Shown: piece by piece, positions 29,693 to 37,068 of the stretch
Numbering within the stretch: position 1 is the first letter of the stretch
Layout of the letters: every line of letters begins with the position of its first letter
NCBI RefSeq assembly: GCF_022788695.1
Contig: NZ_CP085154.1
Location: forward strand, 1,240,001 to 1,304,000
Length of the DNA stretch: 64,000 nucleotides
Direction of reading: 5' to 3'
DNA from: Pseudosulfitobacter sp. DSM 107133
GTDB lineage: Bacteria > Pseudomonadota > Alphaproteobacteria > Rhodobacterales > Rhodobacteraceae
Program-made: the position numbers and the translations under genes
Notes under the pieces: model-generated
Databases searched by the model: none
What the model was told of the DNA's origin: nothing
What the model saw: the letters and a program-made list of their open reading frames with translations, nothing else

Positions 29693-30400
29693 CTAGTCTG
29701 GGGGCAAATGGCCGCGCAGACGCAAGAACAGGTTTTCTTCCTCGTTGTTCTTGAAAAAAGGCACGCTTTCGGGCGGTTCGACAGATTGCGCGCGTTTTTG
29801 CACCTCGCTCAGCACCACTTCGGTGATGAACGGCATGTCAAAGCTGCGCACATCGTCCAGCCCGACCCATTGCAAATGCGACAGCTCGTCCGAAGCGGCC
29901 GAGAAATCGTCGGGATCGCTCACCAGCGTGTCGGCATCCACCAGAAAGAACCGCGCGTCAAAGCGGCGCGGGCGGCCCGGCGGAGTGATGGCGCGAAAGA
30001 CGAATTGCAGCGCCGAGGCATGGGGCACATGGCCGGTGGCGGCAAAGTCGGTCCAGTCCGCAGGCACCGGCACATCCCAGTCGCCAGGCTGACCCAGCAC
30101 CTGACCGGTTTCCTCGAACAGTTCCCGCACCGCGGCCACCGAAAGGGCGTGGGCCATATCGGGGGCACTGTCCTCGCGGATACGCGCAGCACAGCCCTCG
30201 GGCAGGGTGCCGGCCAGCGGCACATGATAGTCGCCCGCATCAACAGCACCGCCGGGAAAGACAAACTTGTTGGGCATGAAAACGGCCTTGGCCCCGCGCT
30301 GCCCCATCAGGATGCGCGGGCTGGTCCAGCGGTCACGCAACACGATCACGGTTGCCGCGTGGCGGATCTGGCTTTTGTCAATCTTGGTTTCTGCGGTCAT
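29693..30400 (-). CDS. NUDIX hydrolase with interrupted Nudix box
   Basis: 235 residues from ATG 30400. The Nudix core is seen as 'MPNKFVFPGGAVDAGD' and 'AAVRELFEETGQVLG' (REUxEExGU), but about 40 residues lie between the GG and the REL parts, as in the CoA-diphosphatase-like NUDT7/NUDT19 subgroup. It would cleave a nucleoside diphosphate derivative, perhaps CoA or an oxidised CoA ester. Same strand and 37 bases downstream of the DUF983 gene. Confidence 0.9.
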   Translation of the reverse strand: MTAETKIDKSQIRHAATVIVLRDRWTSPRILMGQRGAKAVFMPNKFVFPGGAVDAGDYHVPLAGTLPEGCAARIREDSAPDMAHALSVAAVRELFEETGQVLGQPGDWDVPVPADWTDFAATGHVPHASALQFVFRAITPPGRPRRFDARFFLVDADTLVSDPDDFSAASDELSHLQWVGLDDVRSFDMPFITEVVLSEVQKRAQSVEPPESVPFFKNNEEENLFLRLRGHLPPD

Positions 30401-30437
30401 GCCCGGCCCTCGTAAGACAGGCCACGCAAGGACGGGA

Positions 30438-30872
30438 TCAAGCCGGTGTGGCATCCTCGGTCATCTTGCGGGCCCATTTGAAGCCGACAATGGCCCCCTT
30501 CAGTCTGGGCAGAAGGTAAAGCGACAAGGCGACACATCCAACCGCAAAGATGGTAAAAAGCACCAAAGGTTCAGGACGCCACGTCACAAAGGCAAAATGC
30601 AGCAACGGTGCCATCAAATGACCGACAATCAGGATGGTCAGATAGGCCGGGCCGTCCTCGGCCTTGAACTGGGCCAGGTTCTGACGGCAGACCGTGCAGG
30701 TGGGTGCCACCTTCAAGTAGCCCTTCAGCAAGCGTCCTTGACCGCAGTTGGGACAGCGGTTGCGCCAGCCGCGCAGCATCGCGGGAAAATTTTTCTGCTC
30801 GGTCGGGGCCTGTTGGTCGATTATCTGGGTGTCTGTCATATCGTCCTGAGCCATCTGGAAATCATCGCGCAT
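30438..30872 (-). CDS. DUF983 zinc-ribbon membrane protein
   Basis: 144 residues from ATG 30872 (AGGA six bases upstream). N-terminal zinc ribbon 'RCPNCGQGRLLKGYLKVAPTCTVCRQNL' (CxxC...CxxC), then two membrane helices ('YLTILIVGHLMAPLLHFAF', 'LVLFTIFAVGCVALSLYLLPRLKG'). DUF983 proteins are common in Alphaproteobacteria, sometimes near oxidase genes; function not established. Probably co-transcribed with the downstream NUDIX gene. Confidence 0.92.
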   Translation of the reverse strand: MRDDFQMAQDDMTDTQIIDQQAPTEQKNFPAMLRGWRNRCPNCGQGRLLKGYLKVAPTCTVCRQNLAQFKAEDGPAYLTILIVGHLMAPLLHFAFVTWRPEPLVLFTIFAVGCVALSLYLLPRLKGAIVGFKWARKMTEDATPA

Positions 30873-31098
30873 GGGGCGTCCTATCTGTTGAGCGGAAGAT
30901 GGGGCATCTGTGCGTGAATTGAAATGTCACCTTTTGTCCTTGCGTCGGGATGTCGCGCATGGGGCTGCAAGAAAAGGATTGCGGTGTTTTCACGGGCTTT
31001 GAAATTTCTTGCGACGGAATGTGCGCGCTGCCCCGTTTTACTGTGCATGAGGGCGGCAAAACGCGCGGCCCTTGCATAAGAAACCGGAGTAAGAGCCA

Positions 31099-31608
31099 AT
31101 GAAACATACGACATTCATCGCCGCAATCATCGGTGCAGCAGTTACAGTCACAGGCACCACGGTCCTGGCCGAACGCGCCGGATCGGGCGACCACAAGCGC
31201 CCCAGCTTTTCCGAGCTGGATGCCAATGCCGACGGCCAGATCACGATGGAAGAAATGCAGGCGCGCGGCGATGCCCACCTTGCCAAGATCGACACCGACG
31301 GTGACGGATTTGTCAGCGAGGCCGAAGCCGTTGCCGCCGCAAGCGCGCGTGCCAAAGACCGTCATGCCCGCATGGTCGAACGGTTCGACGCAGACAAGGA
31401 TGGCAAGCTGAGCCTGCAAGAGCTGAAGCCGCGTGGCGAACGCGGTGCCAGAATGTTCGAACGTGCGGACAGCGACAAAAGTGGTGGTATCTCGCAAGAG
31501 GAATTTGCCGCAGCGACCAAGAAAATGGAACAGCACATGCGCAAGCGTCATGGTGAGGGCCACAAAGACGGGCGTGGCCATATGGGTGACAAGCCCGCCA
31601 ACGACTGA
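31099..31608 (+). CDS. Exported EF-hand (calmodulin-like) protein
   Basis: 169 residues; ATG preceded by GGAGTAAGAGCCA. The signal peptide 'MKHTTFIAAIIGAAVTVTGTTVLA' is followed by four EF-hand loops: 'DANADGQITMEE', 'DTDGDGFVSEAE', 'DADKDGKLSLQE' and 'DSDKSGGISQEE', each with Asp/Asn/Ser ligands at the canonical positions. The His/Lys-rich tail ('MRKRHGEGHKDGRGHMGDKP') could bind other metals. Likely a periplasmic Ca2+-binding protein. It lies 63 bases upstream of an ECF sigma gene on the same strand, suggesting a shared envelope-sensing role. Confidence 0.93.
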   Translation: MKHTTFIAAIIGAAVTVTGTTVLAERAGSGDHKRPSFSELDANADGQITMEEMQARGDAHLAKIDTDGDGFVSEAEAVAAASARAKDRHARMVERFDADKDGKLSLQELKPRGERGARMFERADSDKSGGISQEEFAAATKKMEQHMRKRHGEGHKDGRGHMGDKPAND

Positions 31609-31671
31609 TCCCGACACCAAGGGCCCTCCGCGACTTGCGCGGTGGGCCGCGACCCACTACCGCTGAGTGGA

Positions 31672-32262
31672 ATGGATATGCCACTGGATCAGGATACCGA
31701 AACCGACGACGCGGCCTTGCTGGCGCGCTATGCGCGTGGCGATGCCTCTGCGACCCGGACATTGACGGTGCGGTTGACGCCGCGGGTGTTCGGCCACGCT
31801 TTTCGGGTTCTGGGGGATCGTGCCGAGGCCGAGGATGTGGCGCAAGAGGCGATGCTGCGCCTGTGGAAGATCGCCCCCGAATGGCAGGCCGACCGCGCGC
31901 AGGTGTCGACCTGGCTGTACCGCGTGACGGCCAACCTGTGCACCGACCGTTTGCGCAAGCGGCGCAGTGGCCCTGCGCTGGATGACATCGACGAACCGGC
32001 AGACCCTGCACCGGGCGTCGAGGGACAAATGCAGACCCGCGCCCGAATGGACGCACTGACGGCAGCGCTGCAAAGCCTGCCTGAACGACAACGACAGGCC
32101 GTGGTCTTGCGCCACATAGAAGGCTTGGCGAACCCCGAGATTGCCGACATTCTTGATGTGGGCGTGGAAGCGGTGGAAAGCCTGACCGCACGGGGCAAAC
32201 GGGCACTCAAGGCGGCTCTGGCGCCGCAGAAACAAGCATTGGGGTATTCCGATGACAGCTGA
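31672..32262 (+). CDS. ECF-type RNA polymerase sigma factor
   Basis: 196 residues from ATG 31672 (ATG 31678 also possible). Region 2 'RVLGDRAEAEDVAQEAMLRLWKIAPEWQADRAQVSTWLYRVTANLCTDRLRKRR' and region 4 'LQSLPERQRQAVVLRHIEGLANPEIADILDVGVEAVESLTARGKRALKAAL' are both complete. Followed, with an 11-base overlap, by a small one-helix membrane protein that is probably its anti-sigma factor. Expected to direct a small envelope-stress or metal regulon. Confidence 0.94.
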   Translation: MDMPLDQDTETDDAALLARYARGDASATRTLTVRLTPRVFGHAFRVLGDRAEAEDVAQEAMLRLWKIAPEWQADRAQVSTWLYRVTANLCTDRLRKRRSGPALDDIDEPADPAPGVEGQMQTRARMDALTAALQSLPERQRQAVVLRHIEGLANPEIADILDVGVEAVESLTARGKRALKAALAPQKQALGYSDDS

Positions 32263-32638
32263 CAGGCACGAGATGACCGATGCAGCGCTGGATGCATTGC
32301 TGCAACAGACGCAGGCTCCACAGGTATCTGACACCCTGATGGCGCAGGTGCTTGAGGCCGGTCTGGCCCATCAACCCGCGCCGGGGGGCGCGACGCCTGC
32401 ACCTGCACCTGCACGCCTGTGGCAGCGCCTGACCGATGCGCTGGGGGGCTGGCAAGCTATGGGCGGGCTGGTGGCGGCCACCTGTGCGGGCTTCTGGATC
32501 GGTGTCAGCCCGCCACAATATCTGCCCGATGCGGCCCTGTCATTGCTGGGCGAAGAGACCGTGTATGAAACGACCGACACGTCCGAGGTAACGGCCTATG
32601 GTTGGGTCGTGGATGAAGGAACCGAAATTGATGGATGA
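32252..32638 (+). CDS. Small membrane protein, probable anti-sigma factor
   Basis: 128 residues, overlapping the ECF sigma gene by 11 bases. The acidic N-terminus ('DRHEMTDAALDALLQQTQAPQVSDTLMAQVLEAGL') resembles sigma-binding regions; a single weak membrane helix ('WQAMGGLVAATCAGFWIGV', ~72-90) leads to a short acidic periplasmic tail. No zinc-binding HxxxCxxC is present. I recognise no Pfam family; the anti-sigma call rests on position, overlap and topology. Confidence 0.7.
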   Translation: MTADRHEMTDAALDALLQQTQAPQVSDTLMAQVLEAGLAHQPAPGGATPAPAPARLWQRLTDALGGWQAMGGLVAATCAGFWIGVSPPQYLPDAALSLLGEETVYETTDTSEVTAYGWVVDEGTEIDG

Positions 32639-33173
32639 CACCCGTGCCCCATTGCCCCGCCCGCGCGCACCGCGCTGGATGCGCATCGCCTTCGGCGTTT
32701 CTCTGGCACTGAATCTTGCTGTTGTGGGCCTGCTGGCAGGAACCTTTGCACGCTTTGGCGGCCCTCCGTCGCACGGGCCAAGCATTGTGAATTATGCAAT
32801 GCCCTATGTGCGCGCCTTGCCCCGCGAGGCGCAGCGCGAGATTTTTCGCGCTGTGCGCGACCAGCTGCCCCGGGACGGCCACAGCCGTCAGTCGCGCCGC
32901 GCGCTTTATGCCGAGATGATCGAAGCGCTCAGGGCCGACCCCTTTGACCCGATCCGCGTGCAGGAGATTCTGGCCCGCCAGAATGCGGCAGCGGTTCTGG
33001 TTCAGGACGCCGCGCACGCCGCATGGCTGGCCCATATCACCAACATGACGCCCGAATCCCGCGCCGCCTATGCCGAAGCAGTCAGCGAAGCCATGCGCCA
33101 CGGCAAAGGCAGGAAAGACAGGCCGCGCAAGGACGCAGGGACAGACCCCGACGCACCGCGTCCCAGCCCGTGA
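32631..33173 (+). CDS. Periplasmic heavy-metal sensor-like protein (CnrX/ZraP/Spy type)
   Basis: 180 residues from ATG 32631 (AAGGAA nine bases upstream), overlapping the previous stop. One membrane anchor ('IAFGVSLALNLAVVGLLAGTFARF', ~18-41) is followed by a helical periplasmic hairpin ('MPYVRALPREAQREIFRAVRDQL...RRALYAEMIEALRADPFDPIRVQEILARQ') characteristic of periplasmic heavy-metal sensor families, and a basic tail. Third gene of an ECF module with the probable anti-sigma protein; together with the EF-hand protein it may report cation or envelope status. Confidence 0.8.
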   Translation: MDDTRAPLPRPRAPRWMRIAFGVSLALNLAVVGLLAGTFARFGGPPSHGPSIVNYAMPYVRALPREAQREIFRAVRDQLPRDGHSRQSRRALYAEMIEALRADPFDPIRVQEILARQNAAAVLVQDAAHAAWLAHITNMTPESRAAYAEAVSEAMRHGKGRKDRPRKDAGTDPDAPRPSP

Positions 33174-33175
33174 CG

Positions 33176-33232
33176 TCATCTTGCCAGTCAAACTCCGGGG
33201 GGAGGCGCGCAGCGCCGGGGGGCAGGCCCCCG
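33176..33232 (+). repeat. Dispersed 3'-end hairpin repeat, copy C
   Basis: Starts GTCATCTTGCCAGTCAAACT two bases after the stop codon of the sensor-like gene and contains GGCGC-GCA-GCGCC and GGGGGC-A-GGCCCCC hairpins. Sense-oriented with the upstream gene. Confidence 0.85.
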
Positions 33233-33267
33233 TCTGCCGCAGCCAGCTGACGCAGACGGTCCAGAAC

Positions 33268-34037
33268 CTAGGTCACCGACTCATAAGTTCGCAACCAGAT
33301 CCTGATTGACGCGAGTTGTATGGATGCGAGGAAATTATCATCGCGTTTGTCATATCTTGTTGCTACCGCGCGGAAGTTTTTGAGTTTGTTGAAGAAACGC
33401 TCCACTGCGTTGCGTGCTTTGTAACGCTCGCGATCATGCGCGATGACAGGATTGCGTTGCGGCATCGAAGGGATCACGGCTTGCGCCTTCTGTTTGGCGA
33501 TCAAATCACGGATCGCGTTGCTGTCATAGGCGCGATCCGCCAGCACGCTGCAGCCTTCTTTCAGTCGATCCAGCATCTGCTCTGCCGCGTGTCCATCATA
33601 GGCCTGCCCAGCCGTCAGCATGAGCCGGATCGGGCGGCCAAGCGCGTCCACCAAAGCGTGGATTTTCGTTGTCAGCCCGCCCCTTGAGCGACCCAGGCAA
33701 TCGGATCGCCCCCTTTTTTAGGGCCATTTGCGCCCTGTTGGTGTACCCGGATGGAGGAGCTGTCAATCATTTGCACCTCACCCTCATATGCCTCTGATAT
33801 TGCTTCAAGAATACGCGCCCAGTGACCCGCACGCCGCCAGCGGTTGAAGCGGTTCACACAGGTCGTATGCGGCCCGTATCGGGCAGGAATGTCTGCCCAG
33901 GGCGCACCAGTCCGCAAGCGCCAGAAGATGCCGTTCAAAACCCGCCGGTCATCCACACGCGGCTTGCCGCGCACCTTCGTCGGCAGCAACGGCTGGATCA
34001 CCGACCATTCAAAATCTGTCAAATCAAAACGTGCCAT
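33268..34037 (-). CDS. IS5-family (IS427 group) transposase, two frames joined by -1 frameshift
   Basis: OrfA starts at ATG 34037 (GGAGGTGAGA just upstream; 'MARFDLTDFEWSVIQPLLPTKVRGKPRVDDRRVLNGIFWRLRTGAPWADIP') and holds the first catalytic Asp in 'VQMIDSSSIRVHQQG'. It would stop at 33672. The second frame ('GRSDCLGRSRGGLTTKIHALVDALGRP...DRAYDSNAIRD...ERFFNKLKNFRAVATRYDK') carries the remaining D and E. The frames join by a -1 shift on the six-A tract (T6 at 33714-33719 on the given strand). The stop codon TAG is completed by the target TA outside the element. Product is a DDE transposase. This copy looks potentially active. Confidence 0.9.
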
Positions 34038-34111
34038 TCTCACCTCCACATTTGCCGGAAAGTGAATCACGTTTTCTAAAGTCTGTGAATCCCTTTTATG
34101 GGTATGTGACC
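33271..34111 (-). mobile_element. IS5/IS427-type insertion sequence, copy 1 (841 bp)
   Basis: Boundaries follow from comparison with the second copy at 51751-52590: identity starts at GGTCACCGACTCATAAG and ends at ...CCCATAAAAGGG-type right end GTGACC. Imperfect terminal inverted repeats share GGTCAC...CATAA. TA is duplicated on both sides (33269-33270 and 34112-34113). It interrupts a palindrome, GGTCCAGA (33258-33265) / TCTGGACC (34117-34124). Confidence 0.93.
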
Positions 34112-34463
34112 TAGGGTCTGGACCCATTAATCTTACGTCGTCAGTTTGACAGATTTTTCCGCTGACAAGCAGCATCTGTGCAGGAATAGTGGTTCTATTT
34201 CAAACAGATGCGCCGCCTCCTCTCGGGACATTTCTGCGCAATGCCTTGCCGGGCAATGGGCTGCGGGAAAATCCGTCAAACCCGTCACGCCGAAGGCGTG
34301 CCAATATTATTAAGCGCTCCTTCGGAGCGACGGGCGGCAATTTCACTTCATTTCAGTGGCTTGGGCCGCTTGCAAATAGAACCACTATTGGCAGCACGAC
34401 CCAAACCACTGAAATTTCGCGAAATTGCCGCTGACGACGTAAGATTAATGGGTCCAGGCCCTA
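34112..34463. mobile_element. MITE-like element with 33-bp terminal inverted repeats
   Basis: Positions 34112-34144 and 34431-34463 are inverted repeats with one mismatch in 33, each bounded by TA. A second inverted pair inside, 34185-34200 with 34374-34389, is perfect over 16 bases. The 352-bp interior has no credible gene and includes a two-hairpin unit (34281-34334). The right terminus supplies the stop codon of the neighbouring diguanylate cyclase gene. Non-autonomous element inferred; no other full copy is in the window. Confidence 0.75.
34281..34334 (-). repeat. Two-hairpin (three-way-junction) unit, copy 1
   Basis: Outer stem CCCGTC (34281-34286) / GACGGG (34329-34334) encloses hairpins CACGCC-GAA-GGCGTG and CGCTCC-TTC-GGAGCG. 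The same design, in opposite orientation, is at 42207-42260. Confidence 0.75.
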
Positions 34464-35885
34464 AGCTGCCGGCCGGCTCAGCGTGACGCAATTGCGGCCC
34501 TTTACCTTGGCTGCATACAGCGCCTTGTCAGCGCGTTCCATCAACACCCGCGCGGCCTCTTCCGGGTCTTGTTCCGCCAATGCGGCATCGCTGGGCAGGC
34601 CGCCAATGGCAAGGCCGATACTGACGGTGACCTTGATCGCAGGCATCGGTCCGGCCGTATCAAAAGGCGTGTTGCCAATCTGGCGACACAGCCGACGGGC
34701 CGCGCGGCGCGCGTCCCCCAGACCGACACCGGGCATGACGATCAGGAATTCCTCGCCGCCGACCCGCGCCAGCAGATCCACGGCGCGCAGGTTTTCGCGC
34801 AGACGCCGGGCCGTTTCGACCAGCACAGTATCGCCGGTTGCGTGACCATAAACGTCGTTGACCCGTTTGAAATGGTCCAGATCGGCCAGCATCAGCGCAA
34901 AGGGCCGGCCTGCGTTTCCGGCCCGTTCGGCCAGCCGTGCCAGATGCGGCATGGCATAGCGCCGGTTGTGCAGCCCCGTCAGCGGATCGCTTACCGCGGC
35001 TTCCAGTCCCGTGCGCACAGTGGCGCGCAACCTGTCGGCCACATGCTGGCGTTGCATCAACACCTGAACCCGGATCTTCAGCTCTCTGGGATCGGGGTTG
35101 GAATGTGTCAGGGCGTTCACCCCCAGGTCCAACGCCCGCGCAGCCAGCATGGGCGCATCATCCGGTGACAGGAACAGGATTGCACTGTGGCGTGTCACGG
35201 GGTGCGAGCGGATGGATGACACCAGCGACAGCATCTGTTCAGCATTGGTTTGGTCGGCATACAGGATGAAAATGTCGGAACTGCCCGCAGCCGCACCCGC
35301 GTCGGCACTTTTGCGGCGCGTCAGGGCCGTTTGCGGCACCCCCGCTGTCAGCCGTGCCTTGATGTGGGGGCGCAGGGCAGCCGCAGCGCGTGTGCTTTGC
35401 ACCTGGTCTTTGCCAACAAGGGTGATCTCGGGCACCTTCAGAAACAGAATGTGATCTTCGGCAAAGCCAAGCGCGCGCGTCGTGTCGTCACGGATTTCCC
35501 ATTCTGTCGCCGCATTGTGCGCCCGCAACATATTGCGCACCCGCGCCAGCAACAGCGTGTCGTGGTATATGTCGGTGATGACATCCTCGACCCCGGCTTC
35601 AAGCAGGTCCAGCCGTGCGGCTGCATTGCTGCTGGAATCAATCGCCAGTACGGGCACCTTGCCTTGTTGTGTGCCGGCGTTCAGCAAACCGGCAAGATCT
35701 GCGGCGGTGCCGTCGGGCAAAGCAGCGGCGCAGATAATCAGATCGGGGGGCGCGACAGCCGCCTGACGTGCGGCATCGGCTACGCTGGTGCCCTGAAACA
35801 CATGATACTGTGCGGCTGCAAGTTTCACCTTGAGCACGATCCGGTTGGTCGCAATCGCGTCCACGATTAGGATCTTGGCATGCAT
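34461..35885 (-). CDS. PleD-like diguanylate cyclase
   Basis: 474 residues from ATG 35885 (GGGAGG eight bases upstream). Two receiver-like domains (~1-120 and ~155-290) precede a GGDEF domain. The first receiver reads 'ILIVDAIATN' and 'DLIICAAALPDG', so the phosphoacceptor Asp appears to be Ala. The catalytic loop 'VGGEEF' is intact, with an I-site RxxD ('RAVD') five residues before it; 'DPLTGLHNRRYAMPHL' and 'LADLDHFKRVNDVYGHATGD' are normal. Makes c-di-GMP from two GTP. The terminal stop codon TAG is formed by the inserted MITE-like element. Divergent from the DUF3572 gene. Confidence 0.93.
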   Translation of the reverse strand: MHAKILIVDAIATNRIVLKVKLAAAQYHVFQGTSVADAARQAAVAPPDLIICAAALPDGTAADLAGLLNAGTQQGKVPVLAIDSSSNAAARLDLLEAGVEDVITDIYHDTLLLARVRNMLRAHNAATEWEIRDDTTRALGFAEDHILFLKVPEITLVGKDQVQSTRAAAALRPHIKARLTAGVPQTALTRRKSADAGAAAGSSDIFILYADQTNAEQMLSLVSSIRSHPVTRHSAILFLSPDDAPMLAARALDLGVNALTHSNPDPRELKIRVQVLMQRQHVADRLRATVRTGLEAAVSDPLTGLHNRRYAMPHLARLAERAGNAGRPFALMLADLDHFKRVNDVYGHATGDTVLVETARRLRENLRAVDLLARVGGEEFLIVMPGVGLGDARRAARRLCRQIGNTPFDTAGPMPAIKVTVSIGLAIGGLPSDAALAEQDPEEAARVLMERADKALYAAKVKGRNCVTLSRPAA

Positions 35886-35994
35886 CTGGATGCCTCCCTG
35901 ATAATAGTCGGGCAAAAGTCTGAGTGGTCATTCCTTTCTCTCTCCAAATGGTTAAGAAAGTATTTCAAATTGGTCTCAAAGTGAGCGAGCGAAG

Positions 35995-36276
35995 ATGACT
36001 GAGCGAAATTCCGCAGAGACGGTGGCCTTGCAGGCGCTGGCATGGCTGGCGGGCAACGAAGACTTGTTGCCGGTGTTCCAGGGGGCCAGCGGTGCAGGGG
36101 CGGATGATCTGCGAAACGGCGCGTCCGATCCGACCTTTTTGGGGTCGGTTCTGGATTTTGTGATGATGGACGATGTCTGGGTTGTCGCGTTTTGTGACTC
36201 TGTGGGGCTGCCTTACGATGCGCCGATGCGCGCGCGCGCTGCCTTGCCCGGCGGGGAACAGGTGAACTGGACATGA
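35995..36276 (+). CDS. DUF3572 domain protein
   Basis: 93 residues: 'MTERNSAETVALQALAWLAGNEDLLPVFQGASGAGADDLRNGASDPTFLGSVLDFVMMDDVWVVAFCDSVGLPYDAPMRARAALPGGEQVNW', the complete DUF3572 family. A short acidic helical protein of unknown function that regularly sits by pleD-like genes in Alphaproteobacteria. It overlaps the following phosphatase start by four bases (ATGA), so the two are coupled. Confidence 0.92.
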   Translation: MTERNSAETVALQALAWLAGNEDLLPVFQGASGAGADDLRNGASDPTFLGSVLDFVMMDDVWVVAFCDSVGLPYDAPMRARAALPGGEQVNWT

Positions 36277-36986
36277 ACGAGATCAAGGGCATCATCTTTG
36301 ACAAGGACGGCACGCTGTTCGATTTCGCTGCAACATGGGAAGCCTGGGCCAAAGCCTTTTTGATGCGCGCCTGTCAGGGCGACCCTGAGCGTGCCACCGA
36401 TGTGGGTCATAGCATCGGGTTTGACCTGTCCGAGGGCCGCTTTTCCCGCGACAGCATCGTGATCGGCGGCACCGTCGGTGAAGTGGCGGCCGTTCTGGCA
36501 CCGCAGTTTCCTGAACACACAGAATCCGGTCTTCTGGACTTGCTGAACGATGAGGCCGCGAAAGCGCCACAGGCCGAGGCGGTGCCGTTGGCCGCCCTGC
36601 TTGCGGCCTTGCGCGCGCGTGGATTGCAACTGGGGGTGGCCACCAATGATGCGCAGGCCCCGACCCTGGTCCATTTGACCGGCGCGGGCGTGGTTGACTA
36701 TTTTGACTTTATTGCCGGTTTTGACAGCGGATACGGCGGCAAGCCCGCACCGGGGCAATTGCTGGCCTTTTGCGCGGACAGGGGGCTGGACCCGCAGTCG
36801 GTCGTGATGGTGGGGGACAGTACCCACGACCTGCACGCAGGGCGCGCCGCCCGGATGCGCACGGTTGCCGTGCTGACTGGTCTGGCCGACACGGCAACTC
36901 TGGCGCCCTTGGCCGATGCGGTTTTGCCTGATATCGGCCATTTGCCCGCGTGGCTGGATGCGCAGGCGCTGGGGCTTTCGACCTAA
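36273..36986 (+). CDS. HAD-family hydrolase, phosphoglycolate phosphatase-like
   Basis: 237 residues. HAD motif I 'IIFDKDGTLFDF', motif II Thr in 'LGVATNDAQ', motif III Lys in 'GYGGKPAPGQLL' and motif IV 'VVMVGDSTHDLHAGRAA' are present; the cap domain is the small helical type of Gph/PGMP enzymes. The substrate is a small phosphorylated metabolite, possibly 2-phosphoglycolate. Coupled to the upstream DUF3572 gene by a four-base overlap. Confidence 0.93.
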   Translation: MNEIKGIIFDKDGTLFDFAATWEAWAKAFLMRACQGDPERATDVGHSIGFDLSEGRFSRDSIVIGGTVGEVAAVLAPQFPEHTESGLLDLLNDEAAKAPQAEAVPLAALLAALRARGLQLGVATNDAQAPTLVHLTGAGVVDYFDFIAGFDSGYGGKPAPGQLLAFCADRGLDPQSVVMVGDSTHDLHAGRAARMRTVAVLTGLADTATLAPLADAVLPDIGHLPAWLDAQALGLST

Positions 36987-37068
36987 AACGACGCAACTTG
37001 TCGCAAATGGAAAGGTAGCCCGTGCAACTTCGGGGCTTGCTGGTGGCAGGCACCCGAAAGGACAGGCT

